DNA of 64,000 nucleotides, from positions 43,560,001 to 43,624,000 of the forward strand of contig NC_090986.1 of the NCBI RefSeq assembly GCF_041146395.1. The letters run 5' to 3'. This document shows, in pieces, positions 24,572 through 36,520 of the stretch; position 1 is the first letter of the stretch; each line of letters opens with the position of its first letter. Source of the DNA: Eulemur rufifrons (lineage: Eukaryota > Chordata > Mammalia > Primates > Lemuridae). The notes beneath the pieces were generated by a model that was not told where the DNA came from, did no database searches, and saw only the letters and a list, made by a program, of their open reading frames with translations. The position numbers and the translations under genes are program-made.

Positions 24572-27500
24572 ACATGTAGCAACATATGTTTCACTGTTAT
24601 GTTACTCTAAGTTGAGGTCCAGTATATTTCAGAAGGCAAGTCACTTCTTAGAAACTCATGTTTTGCAAAGATACAGGCAATAATACATTTTTATGACAGC
24701 TTGGTAAACCTCTTAAAGAAAAGGGAGGGGTTTATGACAGAAATGGTGATAAAGGTTTAACTACATGTGTGTAGTTTCAGCCATTCAAGTTAACTTCTAC
24801 CTATATTTATGGGCTTGATTGCATAATGTATGAAGTTTGCAGGAAGTACCCGGAAGATAAGGTTACATAGACAAGTTATTTAAGTTTGAAAATAAACCAC
24901 AGCTCATGCTGGGAAACTAGTTTATAGACAATTTTGTAACACAAGTGAATACGTCATTCATTTTCTTTCAATTTTTTTCTTATCTCACAGTTAACATTAG
25001 GAGATTAATCATTGTTTGAATGTGCAGCATAGTAAGTTAACAAAAAAAATGTAGCTTCAGGGCTTGATTAGCTGAAAAGTCAGCAAATTACATTATAAAA
25101 GTGAAGGAAAACATTTGATGATATTCAAACCACCCTAAACAAATGGATGATTTGTATATATCATGATGTCCCACTAGACAATGGTTTACTTCATGAGCTT
25201 CATTCAGTAATCAGACTCGTTTTTACTGACAAATATTACTTGATCAATAGATCATTTGCCACAAGAAATGGTCTGCTATGGTTAATGTGTAACTGATTAT
25301 TGTTCTTCCTCTATAGTAGCCTACATTTTACAGTAGACAAGTACACCGTGTACACGTAGCACCCTAAAACACTAAAACATGTAAAATACTGGTAGTATAC
25401 CTTCATGGTATTATTGTGTTTGGCACTGAACAATGGTTATGACACATTTGCACTGCGCTCACCCTCTGTTTCAGCTCTTGCTGTACGCAATAAAACTTTT
25501 GCCATGATACTTAGATACTTAGAAAAATCAAGCCTGTTTTTCTTACAAAGTAGGAGAAAAAAGAAAGGAAAAAACCCTCTAATGGTGCCAACAGAGGTTT
25601 GAAATGATAATGTATGTAGAAGAGAAACTACTCCATTCTAACGAAAGCAAATTACCCTAAAATCTTTGTTGTGGAAAATTAAAACTAATGACATGTTCAT
25701 GTTGTAATGCAAAATTGCCTGTAACCTAATTTCCCAGTGTGAGATGCAGTTTATTTTCAAGCATAAATAACTTGTCCATTTAATAATTTGCTTTCCCCCA
25801 TTATTGCAAAAAAAAAAAAAAACAAAAAACAAACAAAAAAACCCCATTTATAATAGCTACCTTTCTATTCCATTGATTGTCAAGAATAATCCAAAGGAGT
25901 TCTATTATTTTCCCTGTGATCATTTTAACAGATTAAGCTATTTTTTTAAAAAAGTATTCATATATCTGAGAGCTCTATCTTTTAAATAAATGTAAGTAAA
26001 ATGTGCCACCTTAGTAAGTTTGAAATGGCTTGTTACCTGTTATTCCTTGACCTTGCAGAGAAGGCTTTCAGTGACAACAGAATTAACTAGGTGAAGGAGG
26101 GCCTTTGAGAGGGGTTCAGTCACACTCTATTGTGTAGAATGGCAGCTAGCAAAGCATTTAGATTAGGCTGTGGAGGGAACAAAGCTAGGTACGTGCTCTC
26201 GAGCTTCAGGTAAACAAGATTATTGTTGTCCATCCCTGCTGCTTGGAATGAATGCAATGCTGCAAAACTAATTGCTACCATGATTAGGAAAAAACAAAAA
26301 AACAAAAAACACACACCAAAAAATGACTAGGAATGTGCTAGTTCAGTATGGTACCAACTTCAGAGACACCATTTCCCTCATATATAGGCATGGCTGACTC
26401 TATTCATAGCTTTTAAATAATGAGTTTAAATGTTAACACAATATGGAAAAAAAAAATCCTCTCAGATTTGGAAGGTAGCAGCTAGTCCCCAGGTTTATAC
26501 AGTGCTGAATGGTGGTCATTAGCATTCTGGGTACGGAAGTAGAAAATCCCATTTGGGGACTGAATACCCTGTACAGTAACAAATGCAATCAATTGGAAGT
26601 TTCCCCTTCTTAGAACAGGCCTTGCTCTGCACCCAGGCTTTGCCACACACCATTTCATAAAACATGCAACTTTCAAACCACCTCCACGTAAGATTTCACT
26701 TTGTCGTTGAGCAATTCTTCCTCATATCTAACTAAATCGCCCTATCTGCAGTTTAGCAATTCCATTTCCTCAGGTCTTCAGCAACATTTGACATTTTATA
26801 TTAACATATATCTTCTTAAAACAACAAAACTCAGCCTAGTACCACAAAATTAAACTAGGAGGACTTAAAAAAAAGTCCCTCTCTCCATATGTTGCACTCA
26901 TATGCTCTAATTGGATTGCTTAGTTGGTTTCAAATTTAAAAACAAGATTTGGAAATCAATGATTGTTTAAGTTGTGGATTCCCTTGTGGTGCTTCTGAAT
27001 GTAAAGTCTGGGGAAACAGACTTCTGAGCTGCCGGCATAATTACGGTTAACAGGTTAGCAAGTCTGTCTCACTTAAGGCTTTGTCTTTTGTTCTGTGCTT
27101 CACAGGGGAAAAAAACAAACAAACAAACAAAAAAAAAACATTTTTAAGACAGAAATCTTATTCTTCTATAAGATAACTTTTTTTGACCTATATGAACATT
27201 AATGAAAACTAATAATTATAGCTTTTTGCTGGTTGGCCTGCAATAATCTTTCTCCTGTAATTAGATTTGAAGGGGAGCTAGGAAAGACCTTCAATAAAAT
27301 GTTGTCACAAATTCCCTCCAAAACTGCTTGCCTGTAATTAAGGTGCATTTACAGATCTGATATTCCTTAAAAGAAGCATTAACATTACAAAGACCAATTA
27401 TTCATGGTCAAACAAAGGAGATTCAGATTCTCTGATCAAAGCAGTAATCTCTTTTACAATTGTTATTTTTGAAGTATCTTCAAACAGAACAAACACACAT

Positions 27501-27800
27501 TGACTATGTAAACAGGTATAGCTGTGGGCTAATTTGCTGTTTCCAGGATCAGATCGTTTTCCCACAGGGCTCAAAACCTAGTCTGGTATACCCTGTTTTC
27601 TATTCCAAACCCCCAACTGTTGATGCTAAGGAATAACTTTGTAAAAGGGAAAAATTCCAAATGTGGTCTTAGTATTAAAACAGTTTTGATGTAAAGGTCG
27701 TCTTATATTTTTTACTATAACCTTGATCATTTCTCAAAGTTGCTTATTTTTGAAAAGTCAGCAAGCTTTTAAAATGATCAAAGGGAGAAACACAAAGACA
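24572..27800. other. Intergenic DNA with few recognisable repeats
   Basis: About 3.2 kb without Alus or identifiable LINE pieces. A-rich stretches lie at 25807-25842, 26287-26313 and 27109-27140 (AAAC-type). Possible regulatory motifs at 27411-27463 are reported as a finding. No coding frame with recognisable protein. Confidence 0.6.
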
Positions 27801-27809
27801 TTACATGTA

Positions 27810-28040
27810 GTTAAGGGAAAGAGTACAGAATTGGGTTTGAGAAAATTTGAATTTGAATTTCAGTCTGGCTCTTCTCTAGTTGTCAGGCGTTGAGCAAATT
27901 CCTTAACAACGCTAGAACTTTCTCTGTAAATGTAAAATCAGGATAATAGCACATCTGTAAAACTAGGTTGTAGTGAAGCCAAATGATATATTAAGAAAGG
28001 TGGCCTTTTGGTAAACTCTAAAGCACCATCCAAATATGAG
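27810..28040 (+). repeat. MIR SINE
   Basis: Reads in MIR order: TTTGAATTTCAGTCTGGCTC, then TTGAGCAAATTCCTTAAC, then CTCTGTAAATGTAAAATCAGG, then ATAATAGCACATC. Ancient, diverged copy. Confidence 0.7.
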
Positions 28041-28508
28041 GTATGTAAATTTAAGTAACAATACATGTTTTTAAACCTCGTTCTTTCTCTGAATAAACAT
28101 CTTCCTTGTCCCAAAAAGTAAAAAGAAAAAAAAATTATCATCTTATAACAACTTATGCTGAATGTATTTCATAAATTCTAGCTGTGTGGCTCAAGAAAGC
28201 TAAATAAGTTTCTTTTCTAAAGGGCTTCTCAGAGCCCTTTGAATCACCAAGAGAATCACAGTAGTATGAAACGTATGTCAAACATTTGATGGTAGAACTG
28301 CTTTATCCTGAGGCTATTGGAGGAATCAGTGTTCCTCTGAAAACACTTTGGGAATTGCTGGCTTCTAGTTGGGTAGGGAGCATTTAAGTCCTCAAGCAAA
28401 TCTGTTTTTTGATACAAATGAACAGTTAACTGCAGTAGGGTGCCCTAAAATAAATTAAATCATAAAGAGTTTGCAAAAATTTGCCACTTTTGTAACAGAG
28501 GCAATGGC

Positions 28509-28511
<3 letters not shown>

Positions 28512-28543
<32 letters not shown>
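28512..28543 (+). repeat. (GA)n microsatellite
   Basis: A perfect GA run of about 32 bases, probably length-variable between individuals. Confidence 0.95.
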
Positions 28544-28544
<1 letters not shown>

Positions 28545-28624
28545 CTGTCTCTTTAAAACTTCCCCCAATCTTTTTGGGAACTGCTGCCTGGCCTGCATCC
28601 CTTCCTGAGGTATATCTCTAGCAG

Positions 28625-28760
28625 CTTCACCACTAATAATCTAAGTGACTTTGGGTAAGGTTTTAAATCTCTTCAAGCCCCAGTATTTTCATCTGTAAAA
28701 CAGAGATAATATTGACTGCCTAGATTGTGGCAAACACCAAATAAATACAGTTAGCACAGT
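28625..28760 (+). repeat. MIR SINE fragment
   Basis: GTGACTTTGGGTAAGGTTTT, then TTTTCATCTGTAAAACAGAG and ATAATATTGACTGCC, match the MIR core in plus orientation. Confidence 0.65.
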
Positions 28761-28870
28761 GAGCTTCATCAACGGTAGATTTAATTTGCTTGTTTCTTTT
28801 AAGGAAATGCCTAGATTAAAAGAGTGACCTTCCCTGGGTCACATAGCAACTTAGTGACATTGTTAGAAAG

Positions 28871-29204
28871 GGACTAGAATTTTGTGGTCGTTTTTTGGGT
28901 TTTTTTTTTAGACAGAATCTTGCTCTGTTGCCCAGGCTAGAGTGCAGTGGAATCATCATAGCTCACAGCAACCTCAAACTCCTGGGCTCAAGTGATCCTC
29001 CTGCCTGAGCCTCCCGAGTAGCTGGGACTACAAGTGCATGCCACCAGGCCTGGCTAATTTTTTTCTAATTTTAGTAGAGACGGGCTCTCATTCTTGCTTA
29101 GGCTGGACTCGAACTCTTAACTTCAAGCGATCCTCCGGCCTCTGCCTCCCAATGTGCTGTGATTATAGGCGTGAGCCACTGTGACCGGCTGGGACAGAAT
29201 TTTG
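28871..29204 (-). repeat. Older Alu inserted in an antisense MIR
   Basis: An antisense dimeric Alu (28885-29189) is flanked by GGACTAGAATTTTG at 28871-28884 and GGGACAGAATTTTG at 29191-29204. The left flank at about 28815-28884 (GGGTCACATAGCAACTTAGTG) looks like an antisense MIR. Confidence 0.85.
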
Positions 29205-29779
29205 GAAGCTACTCAAAATTGTTGGAATCCACCTCTATGAAGGTTGTAGAATAGATTATTAAAGAGGTGATTTGTAAGAAGAAATGTAATAATTGCTAGG
29301 GACCAATATTATTTCAGTACGGACAAGCTGGGCTAAATTAAGACAAGTACTTTTTTTTTTCAGTGGTGCTATTAGATTGGTAGCCTGGGGGGAATACCAG
29401 AGGCATGAGAAAAACATACCTTTAGCTATTGTGAACGAGATGATGATAGCTGAATTAGCCTACATACAAGCCAGTAAAATTTATGTATAGCCATTTGAAA
29501 AAATGGGACCTAGAGAGTGATTGATTTCAACCTAGAAGGAAATGTTTAGTGTCTATCACAAGGGTCCCTACTGGGTTCTCTCTTGATTAATATTTTTATT
29601 AATGGTTTGAAGGAAGACATGGGAGGCACACAAAATCCAAGTTAGGGGGAAACGCTAATATTCTGGATGGCAAAATCAGAAATCGTAAAGGTTCCAATAG
29701 GCTAGGATGATAAGCAGAAATGAAAAATGATACTTAGTAGAGAAAAAAGAATCTTTACTTACGTTCTGGAACAATCAAT

Positions 29780-29995
29780 TCGGGATTCCATTTCAGCTCT
29801 TTCACTTATGTAAATTCTGGGACTTAACTGCTCTGGCTCTGTTTTCTCATTTCAAACATGCAGAGAATAATTACCTCATGGAGTTGAGAGAATTACATAA
29901 CATAAAGGGCCCATCCTAGGAGGCACCCAGTACTGTGCCTGATACATACAGCTGGTACATCAACAAGTACTAGGACCAGTGGTAGTAATAATAAT
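29780..29995 (+). repeat. MIR SINE
   Basis: TTCTGGGACTTAACTGCTCTG, TTTTCTCATTTCAAACATGC and CATGGAGTTGAGAGAATTAC, then GTACTGTGCCTGATACATAC, follow the MIR order. Confidence 0.65.
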
Positions 29996-30234
29996 GACAG
30001 CAATACTGCTAATAATAGTGAAAAAGGTTATGCAAAAAAACCTTTAGGGATTTTAATTGATCACAGGTTCAATAGTAGTGAACAGTCTGAGGAGGCTGCC
30101 AATTATTTAGGTGACTGTATGCAGTTCTAGAACTGCATTTTTAGAAACACATGAGAAAACTGGAACGTACTTATGTAAGGGTGGCCAGCTGGTGAGGAGT
30201 TGAGAAACCAAAGTACATGAAAAGCAAATGACTT

Positions 30235-30510
30235 TGTGCCATGCATTGGGTAAATTCCTTTTAAATATATTACTTTCTTTAGCCCTTTTAAATATATTAC
30301 CTTATTTAATTTAAGTAAATATATTACTTTATTTATTTAAATATATTACTTTATTTAATCCTTTTAAATATATTACTTCCTCTAATCCTCCGTATAACTT
30401 ACTAGGTAGGTATAATTATCCCAGGTTTAAAGTTGAGGAACTAGACTCAGAGAGGTTAAAGGTCACACATCTGGTAAGAGGTTGTGCCCAAAATAAGAAA
30501 ATAGAAATAT
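30235..30510 (-). repeat. Antisense MIR carrying an internal tandem repeat
   Basis: The MIR is read on the minus strand (plus: TAACTTACTAGGTAGGTATA, then GTTGAGGAACTAGACTCAGA, then GAGGTTAAAGGTCACACATC). Where the consensus has one short stretch, five copies of TAAATATATTAC occur at 30262, 30289, 30316, 30338 and 30365, with periods 27, 27, 22 and 27 bp. Confidence 0.75.
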
Positions 30511-30559
30511 GAAGACATAGAAAAGGGATTACTTTTATTCAACCATAGTTCCAAGAGAC

Positions 30560-31090
30560 ACATTGATGCCAAAGGATATAGGAGCAAAGAAATACTCAAT
30601 TGAGGGACAGTCTACAAAATAACTGACATGTACTCCAAAAATATCAATGTCATAAAAGACAAAGAAATATCGAGGAACTATTCTACATTAAAGGAGATTT
30701 AAGAGACTTGACAACTAAATGCAATGAGTAATCGAAGACTTTCTTCTGCAATATCAGACATTATTAGAACAATTGGTGAAATCTGAATAACATCTTTAGA
30801 TTAGATAATAGCATTGTATCAATGTTAATTTACTGATTTTAATCATTGTTCTGTGCTTATGTAAAAGAATGTTCTTATTCTTAGGAAATGCTCGTGGAAA
30901 CATTTATCAGTAAAGGGAAACCATATCTACAGGGTACTCTACAGAAAACAAAAAAACAAGAGACAGGGAAAAGGATTAAAGTGATAGAATGCAAACATTT
31001 GGAGAATCTGGGTAAAGGGTCAATGAAAATTATTTGTATTATTCTTGCAACTTTTCTGAAATTATGTCAAAATAAAGTTTTTTTAAAAGT
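30560..31090 (+). repeat. Old interspersed repeat, copy B (L1M 3'-end-like)
   Basis: The second copy of the element at 18500-19620, in the same orientation. It includes TTTGTATTATTCTTGCAAC and TATGTCAAAATAAAG at its end. Family not identified with certainty. Confidence 0.5.
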
Positions 31091-31147
31091 TTAAAAGAAT
31101 ATGTAGGGCAATGAAAAAAATTAAGAGGAAATATTCTGCAAATAATT

Positions 31148-31235
31148 GGTAACATGGGACCAGAGGCAGCTCATGCCTGTAATCCCAGCACTTTGTAGGG
31201 CTAGTTTGAGCCAGGAGTTCAAGATCAATTAATTC
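31148..31235 (+). repeat. Partial Alu left arm
   Basis: GCTCATGCCTGTAATCCC, then AGCACTTTG, an internal deletion, and GAGCCAGGAGTTCAAGATCA. A degraded remnant. Confidence 0.7.
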
Positions 31236-31591
31236 TATAATTAATTAAAATATATAGCTGTTGGTATCAGTGACTCATAAGCAAAGACATTCCTGCTTGT
31301 CCATTGATTCATGGATTCAACTGTCCTACATTACATATTTATTGTTCTAAGTTCTGAGGATACCAGCAGTGAATAGGACAGACAACCTTCCTTATTATCC
31401 TAGAGTCTGACCTAGTAGACACAGCAATTACCAAAGGTAATAGGAATTAGACAAATGTTTCCATAATTTGTTCTAGGTCCCTGAGTTCATAGCTTTGTTC
31501 TAGCTCCTGTTGCAAGCGTTTTGAATATATCTGTATATATTAATACAAGCATTTGAATATATCTGCATATATAAAATAGATATATTTTTAG

Positions 31592-31734
31592 AAAATGCTA
31601 AAAGAGCCAGTAGTGGTGGTATGCTATGCCTCTGAAGGCCGAGGCAAGAGGATCACTGGAGACCCAGGAGTTCAAGACCAGCCTGGGCAACATAGTGAGA
31701 CCCTGTCTCAAAAAAAAAAAAAAAATGCTAGAAG
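31592..31734 (+). repeat. Alu left-monomer insert with target duplication
   Basis: About 118 bp of left-arm Alu with an internal gap and an A16 tail. AAAATGCTAAAAG at 31592-31604 is repeated as AAAATGCTAGAAG at 31722-31734. Confidence 0.8.
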
Positions 31735-32784
31735 AAAAAACAGATGAGGTATCATTTTTTAGAGTGGGTAGTACATTCCTGGAACTGTGCTGGTAACTGG
31801 TAATGATAAAGATACAAGCATACTAATAAGAGTAAATCAAGATGATCGTAGCAAAAATAAATGAAAGGAACTGAAAGTAAAAGAGGCAGATTTATGACTC
31901 TAATTGCAGTATTACGAATAAGTGAGGACAGTCATGTGAGAGAGATCATCAATGGTTTAGATTGTCTGCCCACATTTTAGAGAACAATTTTAAATGTTAG
32001 CGGCATTTCTGCTACATGCTTGCTACATAACATTAACAACTTGCTTAATAAAGCACTAACAGATGGCATTCAGAAAGTTACATATGCTGTGAACTTTGAA
32101 AGTTTAGAGAATAGAATCTAACTTAGATTCTCAGTAAATATTTTAATTGCTCTATAGTAGTTAAAAAGAAGATAAAGCATGATTGGATATAGGAAATATA
32201 TACTGTATTACACAAATACCTGATATAAAGTAACAGAGATAAAGACGAAACAAAAACATAAATCCATTATTCTGCTTCAGAGGTGGGGGGAGGCAGGATG
32301 GGGGCGAGGAGAGAGAAACACACCAAATAAGTACATGGCCTTGGAGGATTTCATAGTGCTTTCCTGAAAATGATGTCAACTGAGATAAATACCAATGATA
32401 TAAATAAATCCTATTATTTAAAGACAATGTTTGTTAAGTGATTAGAATAACTTTTTGAAATGACCTTTCAAATGTATTTAATGACTTAGGTGATATATGA
32501 GGTACGCTTTATTAAGAGGCTTGTTAAAACATTAGAAGTCTGAATGATGACTTCAAAATCACATTACAACAGCAATGCTGGAAATAAAATTCATGTAGAT
32601 GATATGAGGTTTGAAGTTGTGTGTAACCTGTAAGAATTGGGGAAAAGGTAGTCCTCTGTGAGTGAAACTATGAAGTCATCATTTACTGTATCAGAGCAGA
32701 GATAAGCAGAGTCACCTGAATGGAAGGTTCGCAAGCTCCCAGGCATAGAAGAAATTAACATATGTAAGATCATGTGGTAATGAT

Positions 32785-32818
32785 GGGGGTTGGGGGTGTG
32801 GGGGGTAGGATGGGTGGG
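32785..32818 (+). other. G-quadruplex motif
   Basis: Five runs of at least three G (5, 5, 6, 3 and 3) are separated by loops TT, TGT, TAGGAT and T. This meets the usual G3+N1-7 rule with room to spare. It lies in otherwise unremarkable intergenic DNA; no promoter is seen beside it. Confidence 0.75.
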
Positions 32819-32935
32819 AATTGCCAATCTGAAATCTGTAAAATGGAAGTCTGGATGACAATGCACATCCTAGTAATGTCTAGGGCAGTGATCTTAAAAG
32901 CTTGTTTTTGACCATGAACTGTAATAAGTAAGATA

Positions 32936-33100
32936 TACTTTTTTTTTTTTTTTGAGACAAGGTCTCGCTCTGTCTCCCAGGCTAGAGTGCGGTGGCATCA
33001 TCATAGCTCACAGCAACCTCAAACTCCTGGGCTCAAGTAATCCTCCTGCCTCAGCCTCCGAAAGTGCTAGGATTACAGGCACCCGGCCAAGAAATACATT
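32936..33100 (-). repeat. Alu with most of the centre deleted
   Basis: Antisense right-arm sequence (AGACAAGGTCTCGCTCTG to CTGCCTCAGCCTCCG) joins directly to the start of the left arm (AAAGTGCTAGGATTACAGGC). This leaves a monomer-sized hybrid, consistent with deletion between the two homologous arms. Confidence 0.75.
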
Positions 33101-33299
33101 TCACGTGCCCATCTGAGTTCTCCCATTGTGTGTGGGTGTATAAGCAGAAGCCTGAGACTAGGGGATGAAGAGAAATTAGACAGGGCAGAGGGGAATGCAG
33201 TATGCTGGGCAGAAGAGGCGGCATGGGGAGAGAATGCAACATAAGAGCGCTGGGAGAGTTGGAGAAATTTTTAAAAGGCCACCGAGGGCCTTGATAGCT

Positions 33300-33430
33300 C
33301 AGGAGGAGTCTGGGCCTGCGCGCAGGCGGGCAGTGCTGCGGGCCGGGTGTGCAGCCGCAGAGCGCAGCCCAGTAGCGCCCCGGTACGAGTCTCTTCCCAG
33401 CTCCACTTTGGTAACGCGCCATGACCACGG
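33300..33430. promoter_or_regulatory. Compact CpG cluster in the intergenic spacer
   Basis: About 13 CpG dinucleotides fall within 33319-33429, in a region where CpG is otherwise rare outside SINEs. The sequence (GCCTGCGCGCAGGCGGGCAG and following) is not Alu. It could be a small unmethylated regulatory island or the GC-rich part of an unidentified retrocopy. Open frames across it show no recognisable protein. Confidence 0.4.
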
Positions 33431-33747
33431 GGTGTGGGGAGGGGGAGCATGTATTTCATCTCAGCGCAAAAAGCTGGGCCCCGCTGGAAATCAGGGTCTT
33501 TTTTTCCTGGGAGTTGGTTGTTAAACATTGACGAGCAAAGCACGCCACTGGGTTTACCCTCCTAATGTTTTAGATTTGTTGCATTTTTTTCTGAGGTTCA
33601 GGAGATAGAAACTATTATCACAAACTAAACATCACCCCAAAAGCTGCCACTATGTCAATTTTTTCCTTCTAAAAGTGATCCAGCACTTAAAAAAAATCTT
33701 TCAACGCAGCTTTTTCAAAGAAACATTTAAAAACTTTTCTTAAAACA

Positions 33748-33920
33748 ATGTCATTGGGTGTGGTGGTGCAGGCCTGTAGTCTCAGCTACTTTGGAGGGTG
33801 GCGCCGGAGGATCACCTGGGCCCAGGAGTTCCAGGCTGTAGGGAACTATGATTGGGCCACTGCACTCCAGCCTGGGCAACAGAGTGAGACGACCCTGTCT
33901 CTTAAAAAAAAAACCTCCAA
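33748..33920 (+). repeat. Free right Alu monomer
   Basis: GGGTGTGGTGGTGCAGGCC to CACTGCACTCCAGCCTGGGC plus an A-rich tail; only the right arm is present. An older type without the lemur-specific arm. Confidence 0.78.
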
Positions 33921-34153
33921 AACCAAAAAACCCCCCAAAGTCCAATAACATTATTAAGTGTGAGGAAAGTTCTATCTACTTGTCCCCAAAATGTGGCAAT
34001 CACAATCTAATGTCCAAACAAACTTTATGGTAGCCTACATACAAAATGAGCATATTAAGAATAGAAGAGCAAGTTCATATTGATAGTTTATTTTAGACAC
34101 TTTATACATTTAAAATGTACCCCAAATTTCTATCTTGTATTCAAGCTAGAAGG

Positions 34154-34526
34154 TAGTTGAACTTTTTTTTTATTCTTTTTTTATTTTTTTTTTGAGACAG
34201 AGTCTCACTCTGTTGCCCAGGCTAGAGTGAGTGCCGTGGCGTCAGCCTAACTCACAGCAACCTCAAACTCCTGAGCTCAGGGGATCCTCCTGTCTCAGCC
34301 TCCTGAGTAGCTGGGACTACAGGCATGTGTCACCATGCCTGGCTAATTTTTTCTATATATATTTTTAGGTGTCCATATAATTTCTTTCTATTTTTAGTAG
34401 AGATGGGGTCTCGCTCTTGCTCAGGCTGGTCTCGAACTCCTGAGCTCAAACGATCCGCCCACCTCGGCCTCCCAGAGTGCTAGAATTACAGGTGTGAGCC
34501 ACCTCGCCCGGCCAATAGTTGAACTT
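34154..34526 (-). repeat. Lemur-type Alu with target-site duplication
   Basis: Full-length antisense dimer with the expanded linker. TAGTTGAACTT flanks it at 34154-34164 and 34516-34526. Confidence 0.92.
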
Positions 34527-36284
34527 AATATGATTTTTAACTATAATGTTTAACATTGACTTAAAAAAATAAAGGAATGTTAACAGAAATCTATGGCAAG
34601 CTCATGTATTCTCTGTAAAATGAAGACTATACAGTGAAGTGGCAACTTTTCTTTATAGGGAGGACTAGAAAAGCTTTTTTGTTCCAATTCTAAATTCATA
34701 TTATTTTAGAATTTTAACATAAAATATTTACAAAAATTAGTAATTTATTTTAAGAGTTTTGAGCTAAGCTGGAAACTACCTTGGAGCTAAAAACTAACTA
34801 AGCTTATTTATTAACATAAGCAGAGGTTTCCAGTGATTAGAAAAATAAAGCAAAAATAATGAAAGCCTGATTTAATCTATGAGAGCTGGCTGAACATAAA
34901 ACTGTATTACTAATATTCTGGTTATTTTCTTTCTCTAGACCTTAAGAAATGGTATGGAGATGGGGAGGGGAGATCTACGCCATTTTAACATTTTTTTCCC
35001 TAGCAAGCAGACTCAGATGGAACAAAAAAAAAACCCCAAAAAACCAAAAACCAAAAAACTCCATTTCTTCCTGTATGTTAAAAAAGTGTCAAAGAACTGG
35101 CAAGCTTTCAAGAATCAACTTGCTAATCACAGGGTGATATAGAAAAATTATAGTTATAGTGTACAAATATAGCAAGAAGATCTTATGACTATTTAGAAGT
35201 CATGACAAACAGTTCGGCCGCCTCCCTTTGTCGGCTGTGTTAACTGAAAGGCGTTCAAGTGTTCAATGAATTTCCCTAAAATGGCAAGTTGATCATCAAC
35301 TATTTTGATCAGCTCATGTTTCTTCTCACTTACTGAGCTTAAGTTTTGATTATGTGAAGAAAGAAATCATACATAAAATATTTTTCTCAGTTCTTTTTTT
35401 ATTATTTTAAAAATTTTTAAATTGTTATGTGCATATAATAGTTGTATATTTTTGGGGGTCCATGTGATGTTTTGATACAGTCATATAATGTGAAATCAAA
35501 TCAGGGTAACTGGGGTATTCATCACCTCTGGCATTTATCATTTCTTTATGTTAGGAACATTCCAATTCTACTGTTTTAGTTATTTTAAGGCATACCCTAA
35601 CTTATTGTTGATTATGGTCACTTTGTTGTGCTATCAAATATTGTTCATTCTATGTATCTAAATATTTTTGCACCCATTAACCAGCCCCACTTTATCCCCC
35701 ACTCCCTGCTGTCCTTCCCAGCCTCTGGTAATCATCATTCTACTCTCTGTCTCCAGGAGACCAATTGTAGTTCTATTTTTAGTTTTTTGAGGAACCTCCA
35801 CATTGTTCTCCATAGTCACTGCACTAATTTACATTCTCATCAACACTATATGAGAGTTCCCCTTTCTGCACATCCTTGCCAGCATTTGTTATGGCCTGTC
35901 TTTTTGATAAAAGCCACGTTAACTGGGCTGAGAGGATATCTCATAGTAGTTTTGATTTGCATTTCTCTGACTAATGATGTTGAGCATTTTTTCACATAAC
36001 TTGGCCATTTGTATGTCTTTTTTTGAAATATATCTATTCAGATCCTTTGCCCATTTTTTAATTGGATTATTTGATTTTTTCCTATTGAGTTGTTGGAGCT
36101 CCTTATGTAGTCTAAATATTAACCCCTTGTCAGATGGGTGGTTTGCAAATATTTTCTCCCATTCTGTGGATTGTCTCTTCCCTTTGTTGATTATTTTTCC
36201 TTTGCTGTGCAGAAGCTTTTTAGCTTGATGTGATCCCATTTGTCCAATTTTGCTTTGGTTGCCTGTGCTTTGGGGGTACTACTC

Positions 36285-36520
36285 AAAAAGTCCTTGCCCA
36301 TCATCACCTAAGTGCACATTTGGGAATAACACCAACTGGGTGTCGGGCAGACGTGGGGGGAGGGGAAGGGATGGGTGTATACCTACATTCTGGGGAATGG
36401 ACACGCTTGAAGCTCTGACTCGGGGGTCATGGGCAATATACATAACCTAAATTTTTGTACCCCCATAATATGCTGAAATAAAAAAAATAGAATTAAAAAA
36501 AAAAAAAAAGTCCTTGCCCA
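36285..36520 (+). mobile_element. Short younger L1 3' end inserted into the older L1
   Basis: The direct repeat AAAAAGTCCTTGCCCA occurs at 36285-36300 and 36505-36520. Between them lie about 204 bp of L1 3' UTR in the plus orientation, ending TATGCTGAAAT and a poly-A tail. The body is homologous to the L1 3' UTR at 23070-23220. It contains no ORF2 sequence. Confidence 0.88.
36338..36375 (+). other. G-quadruplex motif in an L1 3' UTR
   Basis: Six G runs of at least three (GGG, GGG, G6, GGGG, GGG, GGG) have loops of 1-7 bases. G-rich 3' UTR tracts are a known feature of mammalian L1s. The degraded relative at about 23074-23097 keeps only three full runs. Confidence 0.75.

Noticed and set aside
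25405..25602. 65-codon plus-strand open frame
   Set aside because: No start context, splice support or similarity to any protein I know; the length is expected by chance.
33051..33428. Open frames on both strands around the 33.3 kb CpG cluster
   Set aside because: No protein recognised, and part of the frame is Alu. The CpG content explains the lack of stops.
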